Part shown: positions 43,585 to 52,265 of the stretch, piece by piece | Numbering within the stretch: the stretch's first letter is position 1 | How the letters are laid out: the number at the start of each line of letters is the position of its first letter | Assembly (NCBI GenBank): GCA_027491235.1 | Contig: JAIXWO010000021.1 | Coordinates: 372,001-436,000 of the forward strand | Reading direction: 5' to 3' | Source: Sphingomonadales bacterium | Lineage (GTDB): Bacteria; Pseudomonadota; Alphaproteobacteria; Sphingomonadales; Sphingomonadaceae | DNA: 64,000 nucleotides | The notes under the pieces: model-generated | The model's input: the letters and a program-made list of their open reading frames with translations, nothing else | Told to the model about the DNA's origin: nothing | Databases searched by the model: none | Translations under genes and position numbers: made by a program

Positions 43585-43602
43585 GTCCTGTGCCCCTTAG
43601 GA

Positions 43603-44070
43603 TCAGGCTGCGTCGCGTGCTTGAGACGCAGCGAAGAGGGCGTAAATGGCGTCCGCTGATCCGGCGCCGCGCAATTTGGCAACAAAGGTTCGGTCCCGCA
43701 GCCAGCGGCTAACCTGTGCCAAGGCCTTCAAATGCTCTGACCCGGCATCGGGCGGGGACAACAGACAGAAAACGAGATCAACGGGAAGATCGTCAATCGC
43801 TTTCACGTCCACAGGCTGGGCAAGCTGGATGAACAGGCCAACCACTTGGGTGAGTCCGTCAATCTTGCCATGCGGAATCGCAACGCCACCGCCAAAACCG
43901 GTCGAGCCAAGGCGCTCACGCTCCGTCAACCGGTCAACAACCTCCGTTGCCGACAGACCATATTCGCGTTCCGCCACCTGCCCAAGCTGCTGGAACAGCG
44001 CCTTGGACGTTGTGATGTTCGCTCCCGCGGCGACAGCGCCGGGGACGAGAAGAGAGCTGATCTCTGTCAT
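43603..44070 (-). CDS. ptsN: PTS IIA-like nitrogen regulatory protein
   Basis: PtsN (EIIA-Ntr) receives phosphate from NPr on a His and regulates potassium transport, stress and nitrogen responses. The 155-residue protein has the active site in GVAIPHGKIDGLTQ and the EIIA type 2 fold pattern. hpf is upstream (79 nt) as in many proteobacteria, but rpoN, which often precedes them, is not here. GTG/ATG alternatives upstream are weaker. Confidence 0.93.
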   Translation of the reverse strand: MTEISSLLVPGAVAAGANITTSKALFQQLGQVAEREYGLSATEVVDRLTERERLGSTGFGGGVAIPHGKIDGLTQVVGLFIQLAQPVDVKAIDDLPVDLVFCLLSPPDAGSEHLKALAQVSRWLRDRTFVAKLRGAGSADAIYALFAASQARDAA

Positions 44071-44149
44071 AGAATGTCCAGAATGGAAATTTGGGAGGCG
44101 CCTTTAACAGAAACAGGCGTTCCCGCAAGCTCCGTCTCCAAACCCCCGC

Positions 44150-44722
44150 TCAAGCGTGCGGTTCCACCCACCCGATCGTCCCGTCATTGCGGCGATACAC
44201 CATATTGTAGGTGCCGGTGCCCGCATTGCGGAACAACATGGCATTGGTGTGCCGCAAATCGAGCATCATCACTGCGTCAGAGACACTGGCTTCCGGCACA
44301 TCAACACGTGTTTCGGCGATCACCACCGGATGATCGCCCGGTGCCACCTCTTCGTCGGCCATCGGCTCAAACACCGTATATCCGGCATTGTCTTCGGGCG
44401 GCGTGATAGCTGAAGGGCCGCTGTGATCGTCCCGAAGGCGGCGCTTGTAGCGACGCAGCTGCTTTTCGATTTTGTCGGCGGCCCCTTCAAAAGCAGGGCG
44501 GGCTTCCTGCCCGGTGTGCGACGCCTTGAGCACGACTCCGCGCACAACATGCATCACAATGTCACATGCAAATCCGTGATCGTGGGGGCCTTTGGAGAAT
44601 GTGGCATGTGCGGAATGCGTGCGCTGGAAATACTTATCGGCAATCGCTTGGAGCCTGTCGCTCACATGTGTCTGGAGAGCATCGCCTGTATCAACTCTGT
44701 GTCCTGAGATGCGGATTTCCAT
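44150..44722 (-). CDS. hpf: Ribosome hibernation promoting factor, long form
   Basis: The 190-residue protein has the N-terminal S30AE/RaiA domain (MEIRISGHRVDTGDALQTHVSDRLQAIADKYF) and a C-terminal dimerisation domain (DVPEASVSDAVMMLDLRHTNAMLFRNAGTGTYNMVYRRNDGTIGWVEPH). The long form makes 100S ribosome dimers in stationary phase without a separate RMF. It precedes ptsN on the same strand. Confidence 0.94.
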   Translation of the reverse strand: MEIRISGHRVDTGDALQTHVSDRLQAIADKYFQRTHSAHATFSKGPHDHGFACDIVMHVVRGVVLKASHTGQEARPAFEGAADKIEKQLRRYKRRLRDDHSGPSAITPPEDNAGYTVFEPMADEEVAPGDHPVVIAETRVDVPEASVSDAVMMLDLRHTNAMLFRNAGTGTYNMVYRRNDGTIGWVEPHA

Positions 44723-44771
44723 ATGCGTTCTCCTTCACATTTTAAGTAGGTGCGATTGCGTTCTCTTCAAC

Positions 44772-45482
44772 TCATGCCGCAGCAAGGCCCTCCTTATCCT
44801 TGTCCAAATCCCATAATGGGTTGCTGAGTTTGGCAACGAAAGCCGCGTGACGTTCAAGCTCTTCCGGCGACGCCTCATGCGGACGCGGCGATCGGGCCAC
44901 ACGCGCCGAAGCGGGACGCTCGGGTTCGTCGGGAAGTGTCGCAGGCGCATCGGCCAACCCAAGGCCAATCTGGCGGCCGCCGGTCAGTTCCACATATACC
45001 AAAGACAGCAACTGGGCGTCGAGCAACGCACCGTGCTTGATCCGGTGAGACCGATCAATGCCATAGCGGGTGCACAAGGCGTCCAGACTATGCTTGGCGC
45101 CGGGGAACTTGACCTTGGACAGCGCCAAAGTGTCGACCATCCGCGCCTGGGGAATGTCGGGCCGGTTCAGGCGCGACAGTTCTTCATTCAGAAACGCAAA
45201 GTCGAAATTGGCGTTGTGCGCGACGAGGGGGCTGTCATCGAAAAAGTCGAGCAAATCCTCAACGATGTCGGAAAAGAGTTGCTTGTCGGCAAGGAAGGCA
45301 TCGGACAGGCCGTGGATTGCCTGTGCTTCCGGGTTCATCGGCCGCTCCGGATTGATGTAGACGTGGAAGACACGCCCCGTCTCAACCCGGTTGACCAGCT
45401 CTACACATCCAATTTCGACCAGCCTGTCGCCATTTGCGGCGCTCAGCCCGGTCGTCTCGGTATCAAAAACAACCTCACGCAT
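44772..45482 (-). CDS. dnaQ: DNA polymerase III epsilon subunit
   Basis: DnaQ is the 3'-5' proofreading exonuclease of the replicative polymerase. The 236-residue protein has Exo I (FDTETTGL), Exo II (AHNANFDFAFL) and Exo III (HGALLDAQLL), giving the DEDDh type. The clamp-binding QxxL-type motif is not obvious in the C-terminal linker. It is the last gene of the ppsR-maf-aroE-coaE-dnaQ operon next to the origin, 8 nt after coaE. Confidence 0.95.
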   Translation of the reverse strand: MREVVFDTETTGLSAANGDRLVEIGCVELVNRVETGRVFHVYINPERPMNPEAQAIHGLSDAFLADKQLFSDIVEDLLDFFDDSPLVAHNANFDFAFLNEELSRLNRPDIPQARMVDTLALSKVKFPGAKHSLDALCTRYGIDRSHRIKHGALLDAQLLSLVYVELTGGRQIGLGLADAPATLPDEPERPASARVARSPRPHEASPEELERHAAFVAKLSNPLWDLDKDKEGLAAA

Positions 45483-45490
45483 CGGCTAGA

Positions 45491-46084
45491 CTATCGTCGC
45501 TTCCGATGGCGAAGGCAAGCGATCAGACGGCGAACTTCGCCTCTTGTCTCCGATATGGATTGGCCTGTGTCGATCACGAAATCTGCGCGTTGCCGTTTGA
45601 CATGATCGGGCACCTGAAGGTGGCGGATATGCTTGAGCTTGGCCGCGGTCATACCCGGCCGACGCAGCACCCGGCGCGTCTGCAAAAAGGCAGGGGCCGA
45701 AACGACAACGGTCACGTCCACCTGTTTTGCGCCGCCTTTTTCAAACAACAATGGAATATCCAGCACCACCATCGGGCGAGACCGGTTCTGCAATAAGAAG
45801 TGCTGGCGGACATAATAGACGGCGGGGTGAACAATACGCTCCAACGCGCGCAATTCGTCGGGTTTGCCGAGCACTGCCGCCCCAAGCTTTTGCCGGTCGA
45901 CGCCTTTTGGTCCGGTCGTGCCGGGGAAGCGCGCCTCGATCCGCGCCACAAGCGCGCCACCGGGTCCCTGGAGCTTGTGCACCTCCGCATCCGCATCAAA
46001 GACCGGCACACCGAGACGGCGAAACATCTTGGACACGGCCGACTTCCCCATGCCGATAGAACCGGTGAGGCCAATCTTGATCAT
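45491..46084 (-). CDS. coaE: Dephospho-CoA kinase
   Basis: CoaE phosphorylates dephospho-CoA in the final step of coenzyme A synthesis. The Walker A loop GLTGSIGMGKSAVSKMF is at the N-terminus, DADAEVHKL and VLDIPLLFEKG are the CoA-domain signatures. The 197 residues are typical. The start overlaps the aroE stop by 4 nt. Confidence 0.95.
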   Translation of the reverse strand: MIKIGLTGSIGMGKSAVSKMFRRLGVPVFDADAEVHKLQGPGGALVARIEARFPGTTGPKGVDRQKLGAAVLGKPDELRALERIVHPAVYYVRQHFLLQNRSRPMVVLDIPLLFEKGGAKQVDVTVVVSAPAFLQTRRVLRRPGMTAAKLKHIRHLQVPDHVKRQRADFVIDTGQSISETRGEVRRLIACLRHRKRR

Positions 46085-46893
46085 GCGAGCAACAGCTCCC
46101 GCAGCGCCTCATCCAAATCCCGCGCCGGGGCCTGTCCGAAGAAAATCTCAAACGCGATGGCGCCTTGGCCGATGAGCATGTCGAGGCCATCGACAGTCGC
46201 CAGATCGCGGTCCTGCGCCGCCGCCAAGAGTGGTGTGAGGAGTGGGGTATAGACGATGTCGTACACCACAGCATCTTCCGGCAGCGCTGAAAGATCAGGC
46301 ACAAACGGATCATGGCCCACCATGCCGAGCGATGTCGTATTGACGAGCAGGGCTGCGGGTGGAAGGGCGGCATCCATCCCGCGAACGTCCCCTTTCAAGC
46401 CGAAACGCGCGAGCAAGGCTGCGCCTTTCAAGGGGTTGCGGGCAAGCAGGGTGACGGGCCCGGCACCGACACGCGACAGAGCAAACAACACAGCGTGCGC
46501 CGCACCGCCTGTGCCCGCAACAATAACGGGCGCGCCTTCCAGCGGCACATCGGCAATCGGCGTGAAGAAGCCCCCGGCATCCGTGTTGGTGCCAAAGACC
46601 GCGCCCGCCTCGTTGCGCGACAATGTGTTCATCGCGCCAATCGACGCGCGGACATTGCCGGGGTCCTCGACCAGATCCATGACGGCAATTTTGTGGGGGA
46701 TGGTGACATTGCAGCCACGCCAATTTGGGTCGGCGCGACGCTGTTCCACATAGGCCGGCAAATCTGCGGGGGGGACGTGACACGCGCGATAGTCCGCTTC
46801 GATGCCCGCCTTCTCCAGCCAGAACCGATGCATCTTAGGGGATTTGGAATGGGAGATCGGATCACCGATCACTTCAGCGTAGATACCGCTCAT
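46081..46893 (-). CDS. aroE: Shikimate dehydrogenase
   Basis: AroE reduces 3-dehydroshikimate to shikimate with NADPH. The 270-residue protein shows the substrate-binding SHSKSPKMHRFW, GCNVTIPHK with the catalytic Lys, NTDAGGFFTPI with Asp, and the nucleotide-binding GTGGAAHAVLFAL. Start and stop overlap maf and coaE by 4 nt each. Confidence 0.96.
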   Translation of the reverse strand: MSGIYAEVIGDPISHSKSPKMHRFWLEKAGIEADYRACHVPPADLPAYVEQRRADPNWRGCNVTIPHKIAVMDLVEDPGNVRASIGAMNTLSRNEAGAVFGTNTDAGGFFTPIADVPLEGAPVIVAGTGGAAHAVLFALSRVGAGPVTLLARNPLKGAALLARFGLKGDVRGMDAALPPAALLVNTTSLGMVGHDPFVPDLSALPEDAVVYDIVYTPLLTPLLAAAQDRDLATVDGLDMLIGQGAIAFEIFFGQAPARDLDEALRELLLA

Positions 46894-47486
46894 GCAGAAA
46901 TCACTCCGGCCTCGCGCAAAAAGGCCAGCAGCGGAAGGAGCGGCAGCCCGATGATGTTGAATTGGCTGCCCTCTATCCGCTCAAACAGCTGAATGCCACG
47001 CCCTTCAACGCGGTAACCACCAACACCCGACAAAAGATCTTCGCCCTCATGCGCCAAATAATCTTCGATGAACGCATCAGTGAGCGGGCGCATCGTCATC
47101 CGCGCTTCACCGACATGGCGCCACAACCTCTCGCTATCCCGCACCGCGACGATAGCCGCATAAAGACTGTGTGTCTTTCCTGAGAGGGAGCGCAGATGAT
47201 CTGCCTGTTCGGCCAGTGTGCGGGCCTTGTCGAACATCGTGCCGTCTTCCAACGCCAGTGTTTGATCACACCCCAACACAATCGCCCCCGGGCAAAGTGG
47301 AGACGTCGCCAGCGCCTTGGCTTCAGCCAGGCCCAAAGCAAGACCGCGCGGGTCAACACCTTGCGCGCGCAGATGCGCCTTTTCAGCCTCTTCATCACAG
47401 GGCGACGTCATGGCGTCGTGAACGATGCCCGCATTTGCGAGGATCGCGCGCCGTCCGGCACTTTGTGAGGCCAAAACCAGCCTCAC
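46890..47486 (-). CDS. maf: Maf family nucleotide pyrophosphatase
   Basis: Maf proteins hydrolyse nucleoside triphosphates, including modified ones, to monophosphates for housekeeping. The 198-residue protein has the N-terminal LVLASQSAGRRAIL, LGCDQTLALEDG with the catalytic Asp, and the C-terminal SGVGGYRVEGRGIQLFERIEGSQFNIIGLPL. Which subgroup (YhdE dTTP/UTP or YceF m7GTP) cannot be fixed by eye. Overlaps ppsR and aroE by 4 nt. Confidence 0.93.
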   Translation of the reverse strand: MRLVLASQSAGRRAILANAGIVHDAMTSPCDEEAEKAHLRAQGVDPRGLALGLAEAKALATSPLCPGAIVLGCDQTLALEDGTMFDKARTLAEQADHLRSLSGKTHSLYAAIVAVRDSERLWRHVGEARMTMRPLTDAFIEDYLAHEGEDLLSGVGGYRVEGRGIQLFERIEGSQFNIIGLPLLPLLAFLREAGVISA

Positions 47487-48301
47487 TTCTTCGCGCCCTT
47501 TTGTTCGCCATAGATGTTGATAATGGCGGCGGCTGCTTCTTCAATCGAGCGGCGGGTCATATCGATTACCGGCCAGCCATTGTCAGCAAACATGCGTCGC
47601 GCATAAGCGGTCTCACGTGCCACAGCCTCCTGATCCACATAGTCGGTGTCGGGCGTCTGGTTGAGCGCCAAAAGACGGTTGCGGCGGATTTGCACGAGCC
47701 GTTCCGGATTGGTGACCAAGCCAACGACAAGGGGGTTTTGCAGCTTGTACAGCAAATCCGGCGGCGGGCTTTCCACGACAATGGGAATGTTTGCCGTCTT
47801 GTAACCGCGATTGGCGAGATAGATCGACGTCGGCGTTTTTGAGCTGCGCGACACACCGGCCAGAATGATATCCGCCTGTTCCCAGTTCTCCCAATTGAGG
47901 CCGTCATCATGGGCGATGGTGAACTGGATGGCTTCGACACGCGCAAAATACGCATCATCAAGGAGATGCTGTAAGCCCGGACGGGCTTTGAGCGGCTTGC
48001 CCAACACGTTCGATAAGGCTTCAAGCACCGGATCAATCGCGCCGACATGCGGCAGGCCCAAAGCGGCACAGCGCTTTTCAAGCGCGGCGCGCAGATCTGC
48101 ATTCACCATTGTGAAGAGGACAAGCCCCGGATGTTGCGCTATCTCTGACATGATCCGCTCGACATGGCCGGGGGTGCGCACCATCGGCCAATAATGGCGG
48201 ATCGCCTCAACATCATCAAACTGGGCGAGCGCGGCCTTCGCAACGGTTTCAAGCGTTTCGCCGGTTGAGTCCGAAACAAGATGGAGATGCAGTCGTGACA
48301 C
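47483..48301 (-). CDS. ppsR: PPDK/PEP synthase regulatory protein (DUF299)
   Basis: The 272-residue protein is the bifunctional ADP-dependent kinase/Pi-dependent pyrophosphorylase that controls pyruvate phosphate dikinase or PEP synthase by reversible Thr phosphorylation. It starts MSRLHLHLVSDSTGETLETVAKAAL and contains DIILAGVSRSSKTPTSIYLANRGYKTANIPIV with the P-loop. It is the first gene of the leftward operon, facing away from the origin region. Confidence 0.93.
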   Translation of the reverse strand: MSRLHLHLVSDSTGETLETVAKAALAQFDDVEAIRHYWPMVRTPGHVERIMSEIAQHPGLVLFTMVNADLRAALEKRCAALGLPHVGAIDPVLEALSNVLGKPLKARPGLQHLLDDAYFARVEAIQFTIAHDDGLNWENWEQADIILAGVSRSSKTPTSIYLANRGYKTANIPIVVESPPPDLLYKLQNPLVVGLVTNPERLVQIRRNRLLALNQTPDTDYVDQEAVARETAYARRMFADNGWPVIDMTRRSIEEAAAAIINIYGEQKGAKK

Positions 48302-48329
48302 GTTCGGTTTGGATCCCCATGACTGGCCC

Positions 48330-48338
48330 TGTGGAAAA
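48330..48338 (-). promoter_or_regulatory. DnaA box, one mismatch
   Basis: Reverse-strand TTTTCCACA differs from the consensus TTATCCACA at one position. It lies about 30 bp upstream of ppsR, inside the oriC candidate. Confidence 0.55.
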
Positions 48339-48452
48339 GCCTGTGTGTGGGGCTAGCGGAAAGCGGTTGGCAACTGCAAGCGTGACAATTCCACGACAGG
48401 GTCCGGATTTCACCCACAGACCTGCCAACAGGGCGATCTAATTTTCCCATCC

Positions 48453-48461
48453 TGTGGATAA
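48453..48461 (-). promoter_or_regulatory. DnaA box, perfect consensus
   Basis: Reverse-strand TTATCCACA matches the high-affinity DnaA box exactly. It is in the middle of the gap, 5 bp from the first GANTC site of the cluster. Confidence 0.75.
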
Positions 48462-48615
48462 TGGGGATTCACCAGACCGACTCTGTGGCCCGCCGTTCTG
48501 CCCACCGAGTCAAGCTGTGTGCGGAATCCCTTAGAGCACTTAATCCACGTGACGCGCCCCCCTACTACTATCAACCACCTTTAAGATTCTCTTTTTATTG
48601 AATAGGGGAGCAAGC

Positions 48616-49644
48616 ATGGATCCTGTGACGAAACCCCTCCTCGCGACGCTTAAGGGCGCCAAATTTGAGCGCCCACCTTTGTGGCTCATGCGGCAGGCGG
48701 GACGCTATCTGCCCGAATATCGTGCCTTACGCGCCGAAAAGGGCGGGTTCCTTGAACTTGTGAATGACAGCGCGGCGGCAGCAGACGTTACGCTTCAGCC
48801 AATCCGCCGTTTCGGTTTTGATGGCGCGATCCTGTTTTCGGACATTCTCGTCATTCCGCACGCATTGGGGCAGGATTTGTGGTTTGAGGCAGGCGAAGGC
48901 CCCAGGCTTGCCCCCAAGCTGGTCGATGCCACGTTGCATAGCCTCACAGAAGCCCCTCAGAGGCTCTTGCCGGTCATCGAGACGGTTCGGCAGGTTGCGC
49001 AGGCTCTCCCACCCCAAACGACCTTCCTGGGCTTTGCAGGAAGCCCCTGGACAGTCGCGACCTATATGGTGGCCGGGCAAGGCAGCCGTGAACAGGCCGA
49101 GACACGGCGTTTTGCCTATCGCGATCCCGCCGCCTTTGAAGAAATCATCAACGCCATTGCTGATGCGACGGTGACCTACTTAATCGACCAGATCGATGCC
49201 GGTGTGGAAGCGGTGCAACTGTTCGACAGCTGGTCGGGCAGTCTGTCGCCAGCACAATTTGAACGCTGGGTGATTGCGCCAACGGTGCGGATTATCACGA
49301 AATTGAAGGCGGCTCGCCCCAACGCAGTGGTGATCGGCTTTCCAAAGGGTGCGGGTGGGAAGCTTCCGGCTTATGCCCGAGAGGTCGGTGCGGATGCCAT
49401 TGGTCTTGATGAAACCGTTGATCCCATTTGGGCGCATGCGAGCTTACCAGAGGGTCTGCCCGTGCAAGGCAACCTTGATCCGCTTGCGCTGATTGCCGGG
49501 GGGACCGAGCTTATTGCCGCCATCGACCATATCATTGACGCTTTGGCCGAGCGGCCCCATGTCTTCAACCTTGGCCATGGCATCTTGCCCGATACGCCCA
49601 TCGCGCATGTCGAGCAGCTTGTGGCGCATGTAAGAGGCAAGTGA
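48616..49644 (+). CDS. hemE: Uroporphyrinogen decarboxylase
   Basis: HemE removes four carboxyl groups from uroporphyrinogen III to make coproporphyrinogen III in haem synthesis. The 342-residue protein opens with FERPPLWLMRQAGRYLPEYRALRA, the substrate-binding signature, and has GFAGSPWTVATYMVAG and GFPKGAGG. GGGGAG lies 6 nt before the ATG at 48616. It borders the origin on the right, as in Caulobacter. Confidence 0.97.
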   Translation: MDPVTKPLLATLKGAKFERPPLWLMRQAGRYLPEYRALRAEKGGFLELVNDSAAAADVTLQPIRRFGFDGAILFSDILVIPHALGQDLWFEAGEGPRLAPKLVDATLHSLTEAPQRLLPVIETVRQVAQALPPQTTFLGFAGSPWTVATYMVAGQGSREQAETRRFAYRDPAAFEEIINAIADATVTYLIDQIDAGVEAVQLFDSWSGSLSPAQFERWVIAPTVRIITKLKAARPNAVVIGFPKGAGGKLPAYAREVGADAIGLDETVDPIWAHASLPEGLPVQGNLDPLALIAGGTELIAAIDHIIDALAERPHVFNLGHGILPDTPIAHVEQLVAHVRGK

Positions 49645-49648
49645 ACCT

Positions 49649-50092
49649 ATGATTGGCATTTTGGGCGGCGCCTATCTCTGGGTGAAGGCGGGACATCTCA
49701 TTTTCGTCATCTTCTGGATGGCCGGTTTGTTCATGTTGCCACGTTTCTTTGTCTACCATCAGGAAAGCGCGGCGGGCAGCGCCGAAGAAGCCCAATGGGT
49801 TGAACGGGAAGACCGGCTGCTGCGGATCATTCTGAAACCATCGATCATCATTGTCTGGGTGTTGGGACTGGCGCTGGCGCTTGATACCGGTGCCTTTGGC
49901 CAGGGTTGGTTTCACCTGAAACTGGCGGTTGTCCTGCTCCTGTCAGGCTATCATGGCTGGATGGTGAGCTATGCCCGAAAACTCAAAGCTGGCCAGCGCA
50001 CGTTGTCTGGAAAGATGTTGCGGCTGGTGAATGAAGTGCCGGGCCTTGCAGCGGCGGTGATTGTTGTGCTGGCCATTGTGAAGCCCTTCTAA
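49649..50092 (+). CDS. hemJ: Protoporphyrinogen oxidase HemJ
   Basis: HemJ oxidises protoporphyrinogen IX to protoporphyrin IX in many alphaproteobacteria and cyanobacteria. The 147-residue membrane protein has four hydrophobic segments; the conserved His is in KAGHLIFVIFWMAGLFMLPRFFVYH and the conserved Lys in WFHLKLAVVLLLSGYHGWM. It follows hemE by 4 nt, which supports the haem role over a CopD-type copper role. Confidence 0.92.
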   Translation: MIGILGGAYLWVKAGHLIFVIFWMAGLFMLPRFFVYHQESAAGSAEEAQWVEREDRLLRIILKPSIIIVWVLGLALALDTGAFGQGWFHLKLAVVLLLSGYHGWMVSYARKLKAGQRTLSGKMLRLVNEVPGLAAAVIVVLAIVKPF

Positions 50093-50249
50093 GCTCCTTT
50101 CCAAACACAAGTCCGCCGCCTTGACTTGCGCCTTTGGCAAGCTTAACCGATTCACACCGCTCGGCCGTTCGTGCCATATCTAGAGCAGCGCAATCACATC
50201 ATCCTTTGCTGCCGCGGTTCTTCCCCCCGTTTCAACCGGATCTGAGTCC

Positions 50250-51509
50250 ATGATGCACTTAAAATCACTCAAAAAAATGAAGCCCGCAGAGCTCGTCGAA
50301 ATGGCGGAAGAGCTGGGGGTTGAAGGCGCGTCCACGCTGCGCAAGCAGGATCTGATGTTCGCCATCCTCAAAGTCGAAGCCGAAAATGGCGAAGAGATCA
50401 TCGGCGAAGGCACTATTGAAGTCCTGTCGGACGGCTTTGGGTTTTTGCGCGCGCCGGAATCCAACTACCTGGCTGGCCCGGATGATATTTACGTCTCCCC
50501 CAACATGGTGCGCCGCTTTGGCCTGCGCACCGGTGACACGGTAGAAGGCGAAATTCGCGGACCGAAAGACGGGGAACGCTATTTCGCGCTGACGACCATC
50601 AAGTCGATCAACTTTGATGATCCCGATGTCGTTCGCCACCGCGTCAATTTTGACAATCTCACGCCGCTTTACCCTGATGAGCGCCTGAAGCTCGATTCGC
50701 TTGACCCTACGGTCAAGGACAAGTCGGCCCGCGTCATCGACATCATCAGCCCGCAAGGTAAGGGCCAGCGCGCGCTGATCGTCGCCCCGCCGCGCACCGG
50801 TAAAACCGTGCTTCTCCAGAACATGGCGAAGGCGATTACCGACAATCATCCTGAAGTCTTCCTGCTCGTTCTCTTGGTGGACGAGCGTCCTGAAGAAGTG
50901 ACGGACATGCAGCGCTCGGTGAAGGGTGAAGTCATTTCTTCGACCTTCGACGAACCTGCCAGCCGCCACGTGCAGGTCGCCGAAATGGTCATCGAAAAGG
51001 CCAAGCGTCTGGTCGAGCATAAGAAGGATGTTGTCATCCTGCTCGACTCGATCACGCGTTTGGGCCGCGCCTACAACACGGTCGTCCCGTCATCGGGCAA
51101 GGTGCTGACCGGCGGTGTCGATGCCAACGCCCTGCAGCGCCCGAAGCGTTTCTTTGGTGCGGCGCGTAACATTGAAGAAGGCGGCTCGCTCTCCATCATC
51201 GCCACCGCGTTGATCGACACGGGCAGCCGAATGGACGAAGTCATCTTCGAAGAGTTTAAGGGCACCGGTAACTCGGAAATCGTCCTTGACCGCAAGGTCG
51301 CGGACAAGCGCATCTTCCCGGCGCTTGATGTCGGCAAGTCCGGCACGCGTAAGGAAGAGCTGCTCGTTGAGAAGGACAAGCTTTCCAAAATGTGGGTGCT
51401 GCGTCGTATCCTCATGCAGATGGGCACGATTGATGCGATGGAATTCCTCCTCGATAAGATGAAGGATTCCAAGACCAACGACGACTTCTTCGACAGCATG
51501 AATCAGTAA
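50250..51509 (+). CDS. rho: Transcription termination factor Rho
   Basis: Rho is a hexameric RNA-dependent ATPase that ends transcription. The 419-residue protein has the N-terminal Rho-N helix domain ([33 protein letters not shown]), the cold-shock RNA-binding domain ([17 protein letters not shown]), Walker A in [12 protein letters not shown] and Walker B in [18 protein letters not shown] second ATG at 50253 is equally likely as the start. TTGACT at 50121 may be part of its promoter. Confidence 0.97.
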   Translation: MMHLKSLKKMKPAELVEMAEELGVEGASTLRKQDLMFAILKVEAENGEEIIGEGTIEVLSDGFGFLRAPESNYLAGPDDIYVSPNMVRRFGLRTGDTVEGEIRGPKDGERYFALTTIKSINFDDPDVVRHRVNFDNLTPLYPDERLKLDSLDPTVKDKSARVIDIISPQGKGQRALIVAPPRTGKTVLLQNMAKAITDNHPEVFLLVLLVDERPEEVTDMQRSVKGEVISSTFDEPASRHVQVAEMVIEKAKRLVEHKKDVVILLDSITRLGRAYNTVVPSSGKVLTGGVDANALQRPKRFFGAARNIEEGGSLSIIATALIDTGSRMDEVIFEEFKGTGNSEIVLDRKVADKRIFPALDVGKSGTRKEELLVEKDKLSKMWVLRRILMQMGTIDAMEFLLDKMKDSKTNDDFFDSMNQ

Positions 51510-51518
51510 GGGATGATG

Positions 51519-52250
51519 ATGTTCGACCTTTTTCAAGCCGCCGCAACCAGCGCGCCGGCTCTGGGTGGCTTTGGCGATATCTGGGGCCACATCGTCAATG
51601 ATTTCTCCAACATCACCGAACCTGCAGCGTTTGCAGCGTTCATACAGGTGCTGCTGATCGATCTGGTCCTTGCCGGTGACAATGCCATTGTCGTTGGCGC
51701 GCTCGCCGCGGGCCTTCCCGCCGATCAGCGGAAAAAGGTCATCGTCATCGGCGTTGTGGCGGCACTCGTCCTGCGCATCTTCTTTGCGCTGACGGTCAGC
51801 TGGCTGCTTGGCATTGTTGGGCTGGTGCTGGCAGGTGGTCTGCTGCTCTTGTGGGTCGCTTGGCGGATGTATCGCGATCTCCATCACGGCGAAGCAGGCG
51901 CGTCACCGGGTTCGCCAGAAATTGCGGGCGATGAGGATTCGGGCATTCCTGCAGCGAAGAGCTTTGCGGCGGCCGCTTGGTCCGTCGCCATTGCCGACGT
52001 CTCCATGAGCCTCGATAATGTGCTCGCCGTGGCAGGTGCCGCGCGGGAACATCCGGGCATCCTCATTGTCGGCTTGATCTTCGCGGTTGCCCTGATGGGG
52101 ATCGCGGCCAACGTGATCGCGCAATATATTGAGCGGTATCGCTGGATTGCCTGGTTTGGCCTTGCTGTCATCGTCTATGTGGCGGGCAAGATGATCTGGG
52201 AGGGCTTCCACGAGGTCCAACCCCATGTGCTTGCCTTTGCCGGCATGTAA
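51519..52250 (+). CDS. TerC family integral membrane protein
   Basis: The protein (243 residues from ATG 51519) has seven or so hydrophobic segments and the acidic motifs of the TerC family: IDLVLAGDNAIVVG in the first half and ADVSMSLDNVLAVAG in the second. Family members include manganese exporters (Alx/MeeF-type) and tellurium resistance proteins; manganese export is the more likely role. Three consecutive ATG codons start at 51513; AAGGG is best spaced for the third. It follows rho directly. Confidence 0.88.
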   Translation: MFDLFQAAATSAPALGGFGDIWGHIVNDFSNITEPAAFAAFIQVLLIDLVLAGDNAIVVGALAAGLPADQRKKVIVIGVVAALVLRIFFALTVSWLLGIVGLVLAGGLLLLWVAWRMYRDLHHGEAGASPGSPEIAGDEDSGIPAAKSFAAAAWSVAIADVSMSLDNVLAVAGAAREHPGILIVGLIFAVALMGIAANVIAQYIERYRWIAWFGLAVIVYVAGKMIWEGFHEVQPHVLAFAGM

Positions 52251-52265
52251 CGGACAGGTCGCGGC

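Larger units (their letters stand above)
48302..48615. other. Probable chromosomal replication origin (oriC)
   Basis: This 314-bp non-coding gap lies between divergent ppsR and hemE, the position of the origin in Caulobacter and other alphaproteobacteria. It contains one perfect DnaA box (48453-48461), an 8/9 box (48330-48338), two 7/9 boxes (48410-48418 TCACCCACA and 48541-48549 TAATCCACG), and five GANTC sites at 48466, 48479, 48507, 48524 and 48585. An AT-rich stretch (about 48570-48605) next to hemE could be the unwinding element. Nearby parAB and parS support it. Confidence 0.8.
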
